Shown: piece after piece, positions 15,709-25,756 of the stretch
How the letters are laid out: the number at the start of each line of letters is the position of its first letter
How positions within the stretch are numbered: the first letter of the stretch is position 1
NCBI RefSeq assembly: GCF_900582625.1
Contig: NZ_UTIQ01000327.1
Coordinates: forward strand, 248,001 to 312,000
Origin: Pseudomonas viridiflava
GTDB taxonomy: Bacteria > Pseudomonadota > Gammaproteobacteria > Pseudomonadales > Pseudomonadaceae
Reading direction: 5' to 3'
DNA: 64,000 nucleotides
Program-made: the position numbers and the translations under genes
The notes under the pieces: generated by a model
What the model saw: the letters and a program-made list of their open reading frames with translations, nothing else
The model's database searches: none
What the model was told of the DNA's origin: nothing

Positions 15709-17948
15709 GACTTGCCCTCTTCAGCGACACGAATACCCACTTGCGCGGCCAGGCCGAGGAAGTTGGGGAACGAGGTGGCGACGTTGGCGCAATCGTGAAT
15801 GCGGATTGGCGCCGTAGCGCGCAGCGAAGCGACGCTGAAGGACATCGCAATGCGATGGTCGCCATGGCTGTGCACTTCGCCGCCGCCGAGCGTGCCGCCA
15901 TTAATAATGATGCCGTCCGGCGTCGGCTCGACCTTCGCGCCCAACGCCAGCAGCCCATCGGCCATCACCTGAATACGGTCGGACTCTTTTACCCGCAGCT
16001 CTTCCGCGCCGCGCAAAACGGTACGCCCTTCAGCCACAGAGGCAGCAACGAACAGTACCGGGAATTCATCGATGGCCAGCGGTACCAAGTCTTCCGGAAT
16101 GTCGATGCCTTTGAGTTTGGCCGAACGAACGCGTAAATCGGCTACCGGCTCGCCGCCCACTTCCCGCTGGTTTTCCAGCGTGATGTCGGCGCCCATCAGA
16201 CGCAGGATGTCGATCACGCCGGTACGGGTCGGGTTAATGCCGACATGTTCCAGCACCAGCTCGGAATCTTCGGCAATGGAACCAGCCACCAGGAAGAAAG
16301 CGGCGGAGGAAATATCCGCCGGCACTTCGATGTGCGTCGCGGTCAGTTTGTGGCCGGATTCAACGGTCGCCTTGTTGCCTTCGACGGTCACCGGGTAACC
16401 GAAGCCGCGGAGCATGCGCTCGGTGTGGTCGCGGGTTGGCGCAGGCTCGATCACGTTGGTGGAGCCCGCAGCGTACAGACCGGCGAGCAGCAGGCAGGAT
16501 TTCACCTGAGCACTGGCCATCGGCATTTCGTAGGTCATGCCACCCAGGCGACGGCCGCCGTGAATGGTCATGGGCGGACGCCCTTCAGCAGCGGTGTCGA
16601 TCAAGGCGCCCATTTCACGCAATGGCTTGGCCACGCGATTCATCGGACGTTTCGACAGCGACGCATCGCCCGTCAGGGTGACGTCGAACGGTTGCGCGGC
16701 CAGCAGGCCCGATAGCAAACGCATCGACGTGCCGGAGTTGCCGAGATAAATCGGGCCGGGCGGTGCCTTCAAACCATGCAGACCAACGCCGTGAATGGTC
16801 ACGCGACCGTGATGCGGGCCTTCAATCACTACGCCCATATCGCGGAACGCTTGCAGGGTCGCCAGGGCGTCTTCGCCTTCGAGGAAACCTTCCACCTCGG
16901 TCACGCCTTCAGCCAGCGAGCCGAGCATGATCGAGCGGTGGGAAATGGATTTGTCGCCCGGTACACGAATACGGCCGGACAAACGGCCACCTGGGTTAGC
17001 CAGGAAAATCAGATCGTTGGTATTCATAGCGTCCACATAGGCCCGACGGGCCAAAATTTTGCTGAAATGCTCACGGGCCACTCGAGCGCGAGTGAAAACG
17101 CCCAGAAGCTGATGCCCATCCCCGGCATCGACCGCGTCGCGCAGGGCGTCGAGGTCGCTGCGAAAAGTGTCCAGCGTGCGCAGCACCGCCTCGCGATTGG
17201 CGAGAAAGATGTCATGCCACATCACCGGGTCGCTGCCGGCGATTCGCGTAAAGTCGCGGAAGCCGCCAGCGGCGTAACGAAAGATCTCCAGGTTCTCGCT
17301 GCGCTTGGCCAGCGAGTCCACCAACCCAAATGCCAACAGATGCGGCAAGTGGCTGGTGGCGGCCAGCACCTGATCGTGGTGCTCCACCGCCATATGCTCA
17401 ACGTCGGCGCCCAGCGCACGCCACAGCGCGTCCACCAGGCTCAACGCTGCCGAATCCGTCTGTTCAAGCGGCGTCAAAATGACTTTATGACGACGGAACA
17501 ACTCGCTATTCGAGGCTTCGACTCCGCTCTGCTCCGACCCGGCAATCGGGTGACCGGGCACGAACCGCGCCGGCAAACCGCCGAAGGCCAAACGCGCCGC
17601 GCGCACCACATTGCCTTTGGCGCTGCCGACATCGGTCAGCACGGCGTCGCCCAGGTCGAGCTTGGCCAATTCGCGCAGCAGCTTTTCCATCGCCAGAATA
17701 GGAACCGCCAGCTGAATCACACTGGCGCCCTGACAGGCGGCAGCCAATTCTGCTTCGCAGCGGTCCACCACACCCAACTCGACGGCCATGCGCCGCGACT
17801 CGGGGTCAAGGTCCAGGCCGACCACTTCCCGGCACAAGCCGCTTTCGCGCAAGCCTTTGGCGAACGACCCGCCGATCAAACCCAGGCCAATGACCACCAG
17901 GCGTTCGATCATAGGTGCACGCTGTTGCGCCGCCATGACATCAGCCAC
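15705..17948 (-). CDS. tyrA-aroA: Bifunctional prephenate dehydrogenase / 3-phosphoshikimate 1-carboxyvinyltransferase
   Basis: A natural fusion of 747 residues. Residues 1 to about 305 are TyrA: NAD-binding GLGLIG at 21-26 and the catalytic His region 'ATSHLPH' near 200. Residues from about 312 to the end are AroA (EPSP synthase): 'RVPGDKSISHR' at about 328-338, 'LGNSGTSMRLL' and 'VKESDRI'. This fusion is known in Pseudomonas. The first domain feeds tyrosine synthesis and the second makes EPSP in the shikimate pathway. The start is ambiguous: a GTG at 17948 has AAGG 9 bases upstream and overlaps hisC; ATGs at 17936 and 17912 are alternatives. Confidence 0.95.
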   Translation of the reverse strand: MADVMAAQQRAPMIERLVVIGLGLIGGSFAKGLRESGLCREVVGLDLDPESRRMAVELGVVDRCEAELAAACQGASVIQLAVPILAMEKLLRELAKLDLGDAVLTDVGSAKGNVVRAARLAFGGLPARFVPGHPIAGSEQSGVEASNSELFRRHKVILTPLEQTDSAALSLVDALWRALGADVEHMAVEHHDQVLAATSHLPHLLAFGLVDSLAKRSENLEIFRYAAGGFRDFTRIAGSDPVMWHDIFLANREAVLRTLDTFRSDLDALRDAVDAGDGHQLLGVFTRARVAREHFSKILARRAYVDAMNTNDLIFLANPGGRLSGRIRVPGDKSISHRSIMLGSLAEGVTEVEGFLEGEDALATLQAFRDMGVVIEGPHHGRVTIHGVGLHGLKAPPGPIYLGNSGTSMRLLSGLLAAQPFDVTLTGDASLSKRPMNRVAKPLREMGALIDTAAEGRPPMTIHGGRRLGGMTYEMPMASAQVKSCLLLAGLYAAGSTNVIEPAPTRDHTERMLRGFGYPVTVEGNKATVESGHKLTATHIEVPADISSAAFFLVAGSIAEDSELVLEHVGINPTRTGVIDILRLMGADITLENQREVGGEPVADLRVRSAKLKGIDIPEDLVPLAIDEFPVLFVAASVAEGRTVLRGAEELRVKESDRIQVMADGLLALGAKVEPTPDGIIINGGTLGGGEVHSHGDHRIAMSFSVASLRATAPIRIHDCANVATSFPNFLGLAAQVGIRVAEEGKS

Positions 17949-19053
17949 TGGCGAGAACCTTGGTCAATGCTTCCAGAAAGCGCGTATTTTCAGCCGGCAA
18001 ACCGATGGTGACGCGCAGGAAGTTGGGCATGCCGTAGTTGGCAACCGGACGCACGATCACGCCTTCGCGCAGCAGGCCTTGATACACCGGCATGCCCTCG
18101 CGACCGAGATCGACGGCGATGAAGTTGCCTTTCGAGGCGATCCAGCTCAGGCCGAGCTGCCGAAAGCCCTGCTCCAGTTGTTGCATACCCGCGTCGTTGA
18201 GCGCGCGACTTTCATCAAGGTAGTCCGCATCCCCCAGCGCCGCACAGGCCGCCGCCTGGGCGAGGCTGTTGACGTTGAAGGGCTGGCGAACGCGGTTTAG
18301 CACGTCGGCAATGGCAGGCGACGATACGCCGTAGCCCACGCGCAACGCAGCCAGGCCATACGCCTTGGAGAAGGTGCGCGACACCAGCAAGTTCGGGTGC
18401 GCGGCGAGGAAATTCAGCCCATCCGGCAGTGCTCCGCCAGTGGCGTATTCGATATACGCCTCGTCGAGCACTACCAACGCATGCGCCGGCACCTTGGCGA
18501 GGAAACGACGCAACGCATCGGCATCAAACCAGGTGCCGGTCGGGTTGTTCGGGTTGGCGATAAACACCACACGGGTGTTGGCGTCGATGGCCGCGAGCAT
18601 GGCGTCGAGGTCGTGCCCCCACTCCTTCGCCGGCACCACTTTGGCCTGAGCGCCCACCGCCTGGGTGGCGATGGGATAAACGGCGAACGCGTGCTCGCTG
18701 AACACCGCGTTCAAGCCCGGCGCCAAATACGCGCGGGCGACCAGCTCAAGAATGTCGTTCGAGCCGTTGCCGAGCGTCACTTGGTTAGTCTGTACACCGC
18801 AACGCTCAGCCAGCGCTGCTTTCAATTCGAAGCCGTTGCCGTCCGGGTAACGCGTCAATTCGGCGGCCGCCACGCGAATGGCCTCCAGCGATTTCGGACT
18901 TGGCCCCAGCGGGTTTTCGTTGCTGGCCAATTTGACGATGCTGGCCGGGTCCAGATTCAGCTCCCGGGCGAGCTCGTCTACCGGTTTACCCGGCACGTAA
19001 GGCGAAAGCTTTTGCACGCCGGGCTGGGCCAGGGCGAGGAAATCACTGCTCAT
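17941..19053 (-). CDS. hisC: Histidinol-phosphate aminotransferase (class II aminotransferase, HisC2)
   Basis: A 370-residue PLP enzyme with the Schiff-base lysine in SRTFSKAYG (Lys230), the 'NPNNPTGTW' substrate loop and 'VVLDEAYIEY' with the cofactor Asp. Its place between pheA and tyrA-aroA suggests that it also serves aromatic amino acid transamination, as assumed for HisC2 paralogues in Pseudomonas; this is from context. It ends 8 bases inside the next gene. Confidence 0.93.
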   Translation of the reverse strand: MSSDFLALAQPGVQKLSPYVPGKPVDELARELNLDPASIVKLASNENPLGPSPKSLEAIRVAAAELTRYPDGNGFELKAALAERCGVQTNQVTLGNGSNDILELVARAYLAPGLNAVFSEHAFAVYPIATQAVGAQAKVVPAKEWGHDLDAMLAAIDANTRVVFIANPNNPTGTWFDADALRRFLAKVPAHALVVLDEAYIEYATGGALPDGLNFLAAHPNLLVSRTFSKAYGLAALRVGYGVSSPAIADVLNRVRQPFNVNSLAQAAACAALGDADYLDESRALNDAGMQQLEQGFRQLGLSWIASKGNFIAVDLGREGMPVYQGLLREGVIVRPVANYGMPNFLRVTIGLPAENTRFLEALTKVLASG

Positions 19054-19079
19054 GGGTTCTCCTCAGAGAATCGTGGAGG

Positions 19080-20186
19080 TCACAGCACTGCCTTGGGATA
19101 CGAGCCCAATACTTTCAGTGCGACCGCTTCCTGATTGATCTTTTCCAGCACGTCACGGATCAGCGGATCACGGTGATGGCCAGCAAAGTCGATAAAGAAC
19201 ACATAGGTCCATTTGCCGCTGCGCGAAGGCCGCGTTTCAATGCGCGTCAGGTCGATGCCATTGGCATGGAACGGCACCAGCAGCTCGTGGAGGGCGCCCG
19301 GCTGGTTACGCATGGAGGCGATGATCGAGGTCTTGTCGTCGCCGGTCGGCGGCACTTCCTGACTGCCGATGATGAGGAAGCGCGTGGAGTTATCCGGACG
19401 ATCTTCAATCTTCTCGGCCAACTTGCTCAAGCCATACAAACCCGCGGCCATGTCGCCGGCAATTGCCGCCGAATTCCACTCGCTTTTCACCCGTTTGGCT
19501 GCCTCGGCGTTGCTGGAAACCGCGACGCGCTCAACGTTCGGGTAATGCGCGTCCAGCCACTTGCGGCACTGCGCCAGGGACTGAGCGTGGGAGTAAATGC
19601 GGGTGATGCGGTCAGTTTTGGTGACATCGCCGACCAACAAGTGATGGTGAATGCGCAGCTCAACTTCGCCGCAAATCACCAAGTCGTGTTCGAAGAAGCT
19701 GTCGAGGGTGTTGTTCACCGCGCCTTCGGTGGAATTTTCCACCGGCACCACGCCGAAGTTCACCGCACCGGCGGCCACTTCGCGGAACACTTCGTCGATG
19801 GCAGCCATCGGTACGGTAATGACCGCATGGCCGAAATGCTTCATGGCTGCTGCTTGGGTAAAGGTACCTTCCGGCCCCAGATAAGCCACTTTCAGCGGCT
19901 GCTCAAGCGCCAGGCACGACGACATGATTTCACGGAACAAACGCGCCACTTCCTCATTTGGCAGCGGGCCTTTGTTCAGTTCCATGATGTGCTTGAGCAC
20001 CCAGGCTTCGCGCTCTGGACGGTAGAAAACCGGCTTCTCGCCCTCGGGCAGCGCGGCCATTTTCACCCGTGCCACTTCTTGCGCGCAGCTGGCGCGCTCG
20101 CTGATCAAATCGAGGATTCGCTTGTCGAGGCTATCGATGCGAACCCGCAGCGCTTTGAGCTCGTGCTCGGAAGGTACACCTGTCAT
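19080..20186 (-). CDS. pheA: Chorismate mutase / prephenate dehydratase (P-protein)
   Basis: A 368-residue bifunctional enzyme for phenylalanine synthesis. The N-terminal ~90 residues are the AroQ chorismate mutase ('LRVRIDSLDKRILDLISER'), the dehydratase domain follows ('VAYLGPEGTFTQAAA', 'VPVENSTEGAVNNTLD'), and the C-terminal ACT domain has the regulatory 'LTRIETRPSRSGKW' (ESRP-like) motif for phenylalanine feedback. The start codon follows the serC stop immediately, so the genes are co-transcribed and probably coupled. Confidence 0.97.
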   Translation of the reverse strand: MTGVPSEHELKALRVRIDSLDKRILDLISERASCAQEVARVKMAALPEGEKPVFYRPEREAWVLKHIMELNKGPLPNEEVARLFREIMSSCLALEQPLKVAYLGPEGTFTQAAAMKHFGHAVITVPMAAIDEVFREVAAGAVNFGVVPVENSTEGAVNNTLDSFFEHDLVICGEVELRIHHHLLVGDVTKTDRITRIYSHAQSLAQCRKWLDAHYPNVERVAVSSNAEAAKRVKSEWNSAAIAGDMAAGLYGLSKLAEKIEDRPDNSTRFLIIGSQEVPPTGDDKTSIIASMRNQPGALHELLVPFHANGIDLTRIETRPSRSGKWTYVFFIDFAGHHRDPLIRDVLEKINQEAVALKVLGSYPKAVL

Positions 20187-21272
20187 TTAGCCGTGCTCCT
20201 TCTCGAACTCCGCCATGTAGGCAACCAGCGCTTGAACGCCATCGAGGCCGACGGCGTTATAGATAGAAGCGCGCATACCGCCGACCGAACGGTGGCCTTT
20301 AAGGTTCAGCAGGCCACGGGCGTCCGCGCCGGCCAGGAATGGCTTGTCCAGGCGCTCGTCCGCCAGACGGAACGGCACGTTCATCCAGGAGCGCGCATTA
20401 ATGGCAATCGGGTTGCTGTAAAGACCGCTGCCGTCGATGGCGCCGTACAGCAGCTCTTTCTTCGCCCGGTTGCGCTGCTCCATGGCCGCGACACCGCCCT
20501 GCTCTTTCAGCCATTCGAACACCAGGCCAGAGAGGTACCAGGAGAAGGTCGCTGGCGTGTTGTACATCGAGCCGTTATCGGCCGCGACTTTGTAGTTGAG
20601 CATGGTCGGCGTGCTGGAGCGAGCACGGCCGAGCAGGTCTTCACGGACGATCACCACGACCAAACCGGACGGGCCGATGTTCTTCTGGGCGCCGGCGTAG
20701 ATCAGGCCGAACTTCGACACGTCGAGGTTGCGCGACAGAATGTCCGAAGACATATCAACCACCAACGGCACGTCACCGGTTTCCGGAATCCAGTCGAATT
20801 GCAGACCACCGATGGTTTCGTTGCTGGCGTAGTGAACGTAAGCGGCGTCTTTAGTGAGCTGCCATTCGTTCTGGCCAGGGATGGCGAAATAGTCGTACGG
20901 CTTGGCACTGGCGGCGACGTTGACGTTGCCGTAGCGACGCGCTTCTTCGATGCTTTTCTTCGACCAGATGCCGGTGTCGATGTAGTCAGCCGTACCGTCT
21001 TCTGGCAGCAAATTCAGGGCGATTTCGGCAAATTGCTGGCTCGCGCCGCCCTGCAGAAACAGCACTTTATAGTTGGACGGAATAGCGAGCAGGTCGCGCA
21101 AGTCATGCTCGGCTTTCTCGGCAATGGCCACGTAGTCATCGCTGCGATGGCTCATCTCCATGACCGAAAGGCCTTTGCCATTCCAGTCCAGGAGCTCGGC
21201 CTGAGCACGTTGCAGTACAGCTTCGGGAAGCGCGGCTGGGCCTGCGCAGAAGTTAAAGGCTCGCTTGCTCAC
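20187..21272 (-). CDS. serC: Phosphoserine aminotransferase
   Basis: A 361-residue class V aminotransferase that makes 3-phosphoserine from 3-phosphohydroxypyruvate and also acts in pyridoxal phosphate synthesis. It begins 'RAFNFCAGPAALPEAVL', has 'LFLQGGASQQFAE' for phosphate binding, and the PLP lysine is in 'YAGAQKNIGPSG'. The order gyrA-serC-pheA-hisC-aroA is conserved in Pseudomonas. Confidence 0.97.
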   Translation of the reverse strand: MSKRAFNFCAGPAALPEAVLQRAQAELLDWNGKGLSVMEMSHRSDDYVAIAEKAEHDLRDLLAIPSNYKVLFLQGGASQQFAEIALNLLPEDGTADYIDTGIWSKKSIEEARRYGNVNVAASAKPYDYFAIPGQNEWQLTKDAAYVHYASNETIGGLQFDWIPETGDVPLVVDMSSDILSRNLDVSKFGLIYAGAQKNIGPSGLVVVIVREDLLGRARSSTPTMLNYKVAADNGSMYNTPATFSWYLSGLVFEWLKEQGGVAAMEQRNRAKKELLYGAIDGSGLYSNPIAINARSWMNVPFRLADERLDKPFLAGADARGLLNLKGHRSVGGMRASIYNAVGLDGVQALVAYMAEFEKEHG

Positions 21273-21371
21273 GTCAGTCTCTCTCGTTCTACACCGTCAA
21301 CCGAGCGACGGTGCATGCTGTCATTCGTGCAGGTGTCAGGCGCGCCACCGAAAGCAGCGCGCCCTGCCCGC

Positions 21372-24200
21372 TTAGTCTTCGCTTGGCGCCTCGGCCGCGT
21401 CGTCGGACACCGCGTCAATCGCGTCGTCCAGATCGGCACTGTGCAAGTCAGCAGCATCGATGTCGGCATCATCCAGCTCAGCGCCTTCCAGCACTTCACC
21501 GTCTTCGCCAACCAGCACTTGCCCTTCCACTTCCGAAGGTTCCTGCACACGCTCCAGGCCAACCAGCGTCTCGTCAGAGGCCAGCTTGATCAGCGTGACG
21601 CCTTGGGTGTTGCGGCCCGAACTGGACACTTCGTCCACACGGGTACGCACCAAGGTGCCCTGATCGGAAATCAACATGATTTCCTCGCCGTCCTGCACCT
21701 GAATGGCGCCGATGAGCTTGCCGTTACGCTCTTTGGTGACCATGGCGATAACGCCCTGACCGCCACGACCACGACGCGGGAACTTGCTCAAGGCGGTGCG
21801 CTTGCCGAAGCCACGTTCGGAAGCGGTGAGAATCTGCGCGCCGGATTCAGGAATCAGCATGGAAATCAGCGTTTGCCCTTTGCCCAAACGCATACCGCGA
21901 ATACCACGGGCGCCACGGCCCATCACGCGGATCGAGCTTTCAGCGAAGCGAATCACCTTACCGGAGTCGTTGAACAGCATGACTTCCTTGGCGCCGTCGG
22001 TGATGGCCGCTGCGATCAGGGTGTCGCCTTCTTTCAACTTCAACGCAATCAGGCCGCTGGTACGCGGACGGGCGAATTGCGACAGCGGGGTCTTCTTCAC
22101 GGTGCCCATAGCGGTGGCCATAAAGATGTATTCGCCGGTCGGCTCAGCAACCCACTCGGCCGTCTCGCCTTCGACTTCTTCGACTTCCGCCGCTTCTTCG
22201 GCTTCCACCACTTCGCCTTCGATCACGTCTTCGGCGTCGTCCAGATCGTCGTCAGCGCCGGCCGTTTTCTGCAGGGCTTCGAGGTCGATCTGCAGCATGG
22301 TGGTGATGTATTCACCTTCGTCCAGCGGCAGCAAATTCACCAACGGACGACCACGGGCAGCGCGGGACGCTTCCGGGATTTCGTAGGTTTTCAGCCAGTA
22401 CACCTTGCCCTTGCTGGAGAACAGCAACAGCGTAGCGTGGCTGTTGGCGACCAGCAGGTGCTCGATGTAGTCCTCATCTTTCACGCCGGTAGCTGACTTG
22501 CCTTTACCGCCGCGACGCTGGGCCTGATAAGCCGACAGCGGCTGGGTCTTGGCATAACCACCGTGGGAAATGGTGACTACGCGCTCTTCTTCGGTGATCA
22601 AGTCACCCAGAGTCAGGTCCAGACGAGTGTCGAGAATTTCAGTGCGACGCTTGTCGCCGAACTCGGCTTTCACACCTTCCAGCTCTTCGCGGATCACTTC
22701 CATCAGGCGCGTGGCGCTGGTGAGGATGCGGATCAGCTCGCCGATCTGGTCGAGAATTTCTTTGTACTCGGCCAGCAGTTTTTCGTGCTCAAGACCGGTC
22801 AGGCGGTGCAGACGCAGGTCGAGAATCGCCTGAGCCTGTTCTGGCGACAGGTAATACTTGCCGTCACGCAGGCCGTATTGCGGGTCGAGGTCTTGCGGGC
22901 GGCACGCGTCGGCGCCAGCCGCTTCAACCATGCCCTGCACGGCACTGGATTCCCAGGCTTGGGAAATCAACGCTTCCTTGGCTTCTGCCGAGCTCGGCGA
23001 TGCCTTGATGACGGCGATAACCGGGTCGATATTGGACAGCGCAACGGCCTGGCCTTCAAGGATGTGGCCGCGCTCACGGGCTTTGCGCAGCAGGTAGACG
23101 GTACGGCGGGTAACCACTTCACGGCGGTGAAGAATGAACGCTTCAAGCAGATCCTTGAGGTTCAGAATCTTCGGCTGGCCGTCGATCAGCGCCACCACGT
23201 TGATGCCGAATACGCTTTGCAGCTGGGTTTGCGCGTAGAGGTTGTTGAGGATCACCTCCGGCACTTCGCCGCGACGCAGCTCGATGACGATGCGCATGCC
23301 GTCTTTGTCGGACTCATCGCGCAGCTCGGTGATGCCTTCGAGCTTCTTCTCTTTCACCAGCTCGGCAATCTTCTCGATCACGCGGGCTTTGTTGAGCTGA
23401 TACGGCAGCTCGGTGATCACGATCTGCTGGCGGCCACCGACTTTGTCGATGTCTTCGAACATGGCGCGGGCGCGAATCTGGATGCGACCACGGCCGGTGC
23501 GGTAGGCCTCGATGATGCCGGCACGACCGTTGATGATCGCCGCAGTCGGAAAGTCCGGACCGGGGATGTAGTGCATCAGGTCGTCGATCGTCAGCTCGGG
23601 GTTGTCGATCAGCGCCAGGCAACCGTCGATAACCTCGGTGAGGTTGTGCGGCGGAATGTTGGTCGCCATGCCCACGGCAATACCGCTGGAACCGTTGACC
23701 AGCAGGTTGGGGATCTTGGTGGGCATAACGGCCGGAATGATTTCGGTGCCGTCGTAGTTGGGCACCCAGTCGACCGTTTCTTTGTCGAGGTCGGCCAGCA
23801 GTTCATGGGCCAACTTGGTCATGCGCACTTCGGTGTATCGCATGGCGGCGGCGTTGTCGCCGTCTACCGAACCGAAGTTGCCCTGGCCGTCGACCAGCAG
23901 GTAGCGCAAGGAGAAGGGCTGCGCCATACGGACGATGGTGTCGTAAACCGCCGTATCACCGTGGGGGTGGTACTTACCGATTACGTCACCGACCACACGG
24001 GCGGATTTCTTGTAAGCCTTGTTCCAGTCGTTGCCCAGCTCGCTCATCGCGTACAGAACGCGACGGTGCACGGGCTTGAGGCCGTCACGTGCATCCGGCA
24101 AGGCGCGCCCTACGATTACGCTCATTGCGTAGTCGAGGTAGGACTGTTTCAGCTCGTCTTCGATATTGACCGGGAGGATTTCTTTGGCCAGTTCGCCCAT
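21372..24200 (-). CDS. gyrA: DNA gyrase subunit A
   Basis: A 942-residue type IIA topoisomerase subunit that cuts and religates DNA. From the ATG at 24200, the catalytic Tyr122 is in 'AMRYTEVRM' and the quinolone region reads 'HPHGDTAVYD' with Thr83 and Asp87, the wild-type state in Pseudomonas. The C-terminal beta-pinwheel carries GyrA-box-like 'RRGGKG' after 'SAYQAQ'. A strongly acidic stretch of about 40 residues (about 645-685) interrupts the C-terminal domain, and the protein ends in an acidic tail. It is longer than the E. coli protein (875) because of these insertions. Confidence 0.98.
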   Translation of the reverse strand: MGELAKEILPVNIEDELKQSYLDYAMSVIVGRALPDARDGLKPVHRRVLYAMSELGNDWNKAYKKSARVVGDVIGKYHPHGDTAVYDTIVRMAQPFSLRYLLVDGQGNFGSVDGDNAAAMRYTEVRMTKLAHELLADLDKETVDWVPNYDGTEIIPAVMPTKIPNLLVNGSSGIAVGMATNIPPHNLTEVIDGCLALIDNPELTIDDLMHYIPGPDFPTAAIINGRAGIIEAYRTGRGRIQIRARAMFEDIDKVGGRQQIVITELPYQLNKARVIEKIAELVKEKKLEGITELRDESDKDGMRIVIELRRGEVPEVILNNLYAQTQLQSVFGINVVALIDGQPKILNLKDLLEAFILHRREVVTRRTVYLLRKARERGHILEGQAVALSNIDPVIAVIKASPSSAEAKEALISQAWESSAVQGMVEAAGADACRPQDLDPQYGLRDGKYYLSPEQAQAILDLRLHRLTGLEHEKLLAEYKEILDQIGELIRILTSATRLMEVIREELEGVKAEFGDKRRTEILDTRLDLTLGDLITEEERVVTISHGGYAKTQPLSAYQAQRRGGKGKSATGVKDEDYIEHLLVANSHATLLLFSSKGKVYWLKTYEIPEASRAARGRPLVNLLPLDEGEYITTMLQIDLEALQKTAGADDDLDDAEDVIEGEVVEAEEAAEVEEVEGETAEWVAEPTGEYIFMATAMGTVKKTPLSQFARPRTSGLIALKLKEGDTLIAAAITDGAKEVMLFNDSGKVIRFAESSIRVMGRGARGIRGMRLGKGQTLISMLIPESGAQILTASERGFGKRTALSKFPRRGRGGQGVIAMVTKERNGKLIGAIQVQDGEEIMLISDQGTLVRTRVDEVSSSGRNTQGVTLIKLASDETLVGLERVQEPSEVEGQVLVGEDGEVLEGAELDDADIDAADLHSADLDDAIDAVSDDAAEAPSED

Positions 24201-24479
24201 GAGAAGCCTGGTTCCTTTTTCTGGTGAAACTCCGCGCATTCTTCCTGAATGACGGGGAGTTCGCCGTTGCCGCCTTCAGGCCACAACGACACATGACAAA
24301 TCAACGAGTTATGGCATGGATCTGCGCAATTGGGGTGGCCATGGCAGGCCCCCTTGAAAACTGACGGAGAGTACCACAACCGATGCCCTGAACCTATCCC
24401 CGCAACGCAGGCCGCGCGTCAGGCGAGGCCATATAAATGACATCACCTGAACGGGCACAAACGCTAATAAATGAAGGCG

Positions 24480-25556
24480 TTAGTGCAGACGCTTGCGGCA
24501 CATGAGCAGGGCCATCTTGGCCTTGTCCGGACGCTCGACCACACCCTTCTCGGTAACGATGAAATCGATCAGGTCAGCCGGGGTCACATCGAACACCGGA
24601 TTCACCGCCGGCACATCCGCCGCCACCCGTTTGCCAGCCAGCTCCAGCAGCTCACTGCCGGCGCGTTCTTCAATCGGAATGTCGTCGCCGCTTTCCAGGT
24701 TCATATCGATGGTCGAGCTCGGCGCCACCACCATAAAGCGCACGCCGTGGTGCATGGCGTTTACGGCCAATTGATAGGTGCCGATCTTGTTGGCCACATC
24801 GCCGTTGGCGGTGATGCGGTCGGCGCCGACGATTACCCAGGTGATGCCTTTGGTTTTCATCAGATGCGCCGCCGCCGAGTCGGCGTTCAGGCTCACCGGA
24901 ATACCTTCGTTGAGCAGTTCCCAAGCGGTCAGGCGCGAGCCTTGCAGCCACGGCCGGGTTTCGTCGGCATACACGCGCTCGACCAAGCCATCCAGGTAGG
25001 CCGCCCGAATCACGCCCAACGCCGTACCGAAGCCGCCAGTGGCCAGGGCGCCGGTGTTGCAGTGAGTCAGCAAGGTTTGCAGGTTGCCTTGATGGCGGCG
25101 AATCAGGTCGACGCCTAATTGCGCCATGGTCAGATTGGCCTCGCGGTCGCTCTCGTGAATGGCCTCGGCCTCGGCATTCATGATCGCCAAAGCATCGTCG
25201 CTGTCTTTGATGCGGTACAGGCGCTCACGCATGCGGTTCAGCGCCCAGAACAGGTTGACCGCCGTGGGCCGCGAGTTATTGAGGGTTTCGAAGTCTTCTT
25301 CCAGCGCCATCTGCCAGTCATCGCCTTCGGCCATTCGCGCCCGCACACCGAGCGCCAGGCCATAAGCGGCAGCAATACCAATAGCCGGGGCGCCGCGCAC
25401 TACCATGTCTTTGATCGCTTGGGCGACACCGGCTGCCGAGTCGAAGCGCACCCAGGTTTCCTCGAAAGGCAACGCACGCTGGTCCAGCAGGTACAGCGCG
25501 CCATCCCGCCAATCGATGGCTGTAACCTTCTCTGCTGCCAACAATTGCTCGCGCAT
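24480..25556 (-). CDS. mtnA: S-methyl-5-thioribose-1-phosphate isomerase
   Basis: A 358-residue eIF2B-like isomerase of methionine salvage that converts methylthioribose-1-phosphate to methylthioribulose-1-phosphate. 'MVVRGAPAIGIAAAYG', the catalytic Cys in 'LLTHCNTGALATGG' and the catalytic Asp in 'VGADRITANGDVANKIGT' are present. The ATG at 25556 gives the family N-terminus MREQLLAAEKV. It is divergent from the MTA/SAH deaminase-like gene, which acts earlier in the same pathway in Pseudomonas. Confidence 0.96.
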   Translation of the reverse strand: MREQLLAAEKVTAIDWRDGALYLLDQRALPFEETWVRFDSAAGVAQAIKDMVVRGAPAIGIAAAYGLALGVRARMAEGDDWQMALEEDFETLNNSRPTAVNLFWALNRMRERLYRIKDSDDALAIMNAEAEAIHESDREANLTMAQLGVDLIRRHQGNLQTLLTHCNTGALATGGFGTALGVIRAAYLDGLVERVYADETRPWLQGSRLTAWELLNEGIPVSLNADSAAAHLMKTKGITWVIVGADRITANGDVANKIGTYQLAVNAMHHGVRFMVVAPSSTIDMNLESGDDIPIEERAGSELLELAGKRVAADVPAVNPVFDVTPADLIDFIVTEKGVVERPDKAKMALLMCRKRLH

Positions 25557-25590
25557 GACCATCCTCGTACTCAGAAGCGAAAAGCCGCGG

Positions 25591-25596
25591 ATTATA
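25591..25596 (-). promoter_or_regulatory. Possible -10 element of mtnA
   Basis: A perfect TATAAT on the minus strand 35 bases upstream of the mtnA start codon, in the mtnA/mtaD divergent region. No good -35 hexamer is found at standard spacing, so this is tentative. Confidence 0.35.
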
Positions 25597-25756
25597 GCGA
25601 GCCCCACACTTGGGCGCTCGGGTATACTTCGTCAGCGCAAAAACCCGTCCAGGCCAGCGTTCCGAGCCTGACGTAGTCAACTTCCTACGCAGACGTAGGC
25701 GATACTGTCAAAAGCCTACTGTTACACGCCCATCGTTATAGCCTCTGGATGCCGCC

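Noticed and set aside
15705..17948. tyrA-aroA read as a frameshift or assembly error joining two genes
   Set aside because: The fusion is a known natural arrangement in Pseudomonas and both domains are intact.
19173..22496. Very long open frame of 1107 codons on the plus strand across pheA, serC and gyrA
   Set aside because: It runs antisense to three well-recognised genes and has no domain or RBS; the length is a result of high third-position GC on the coding strand.
23942..23960. Thr83 in GyrA as a quinolone-resistance change
   Set aside because: Thr83 is the wild-type residue in Pseudomonas; Asp87 is also wild type.
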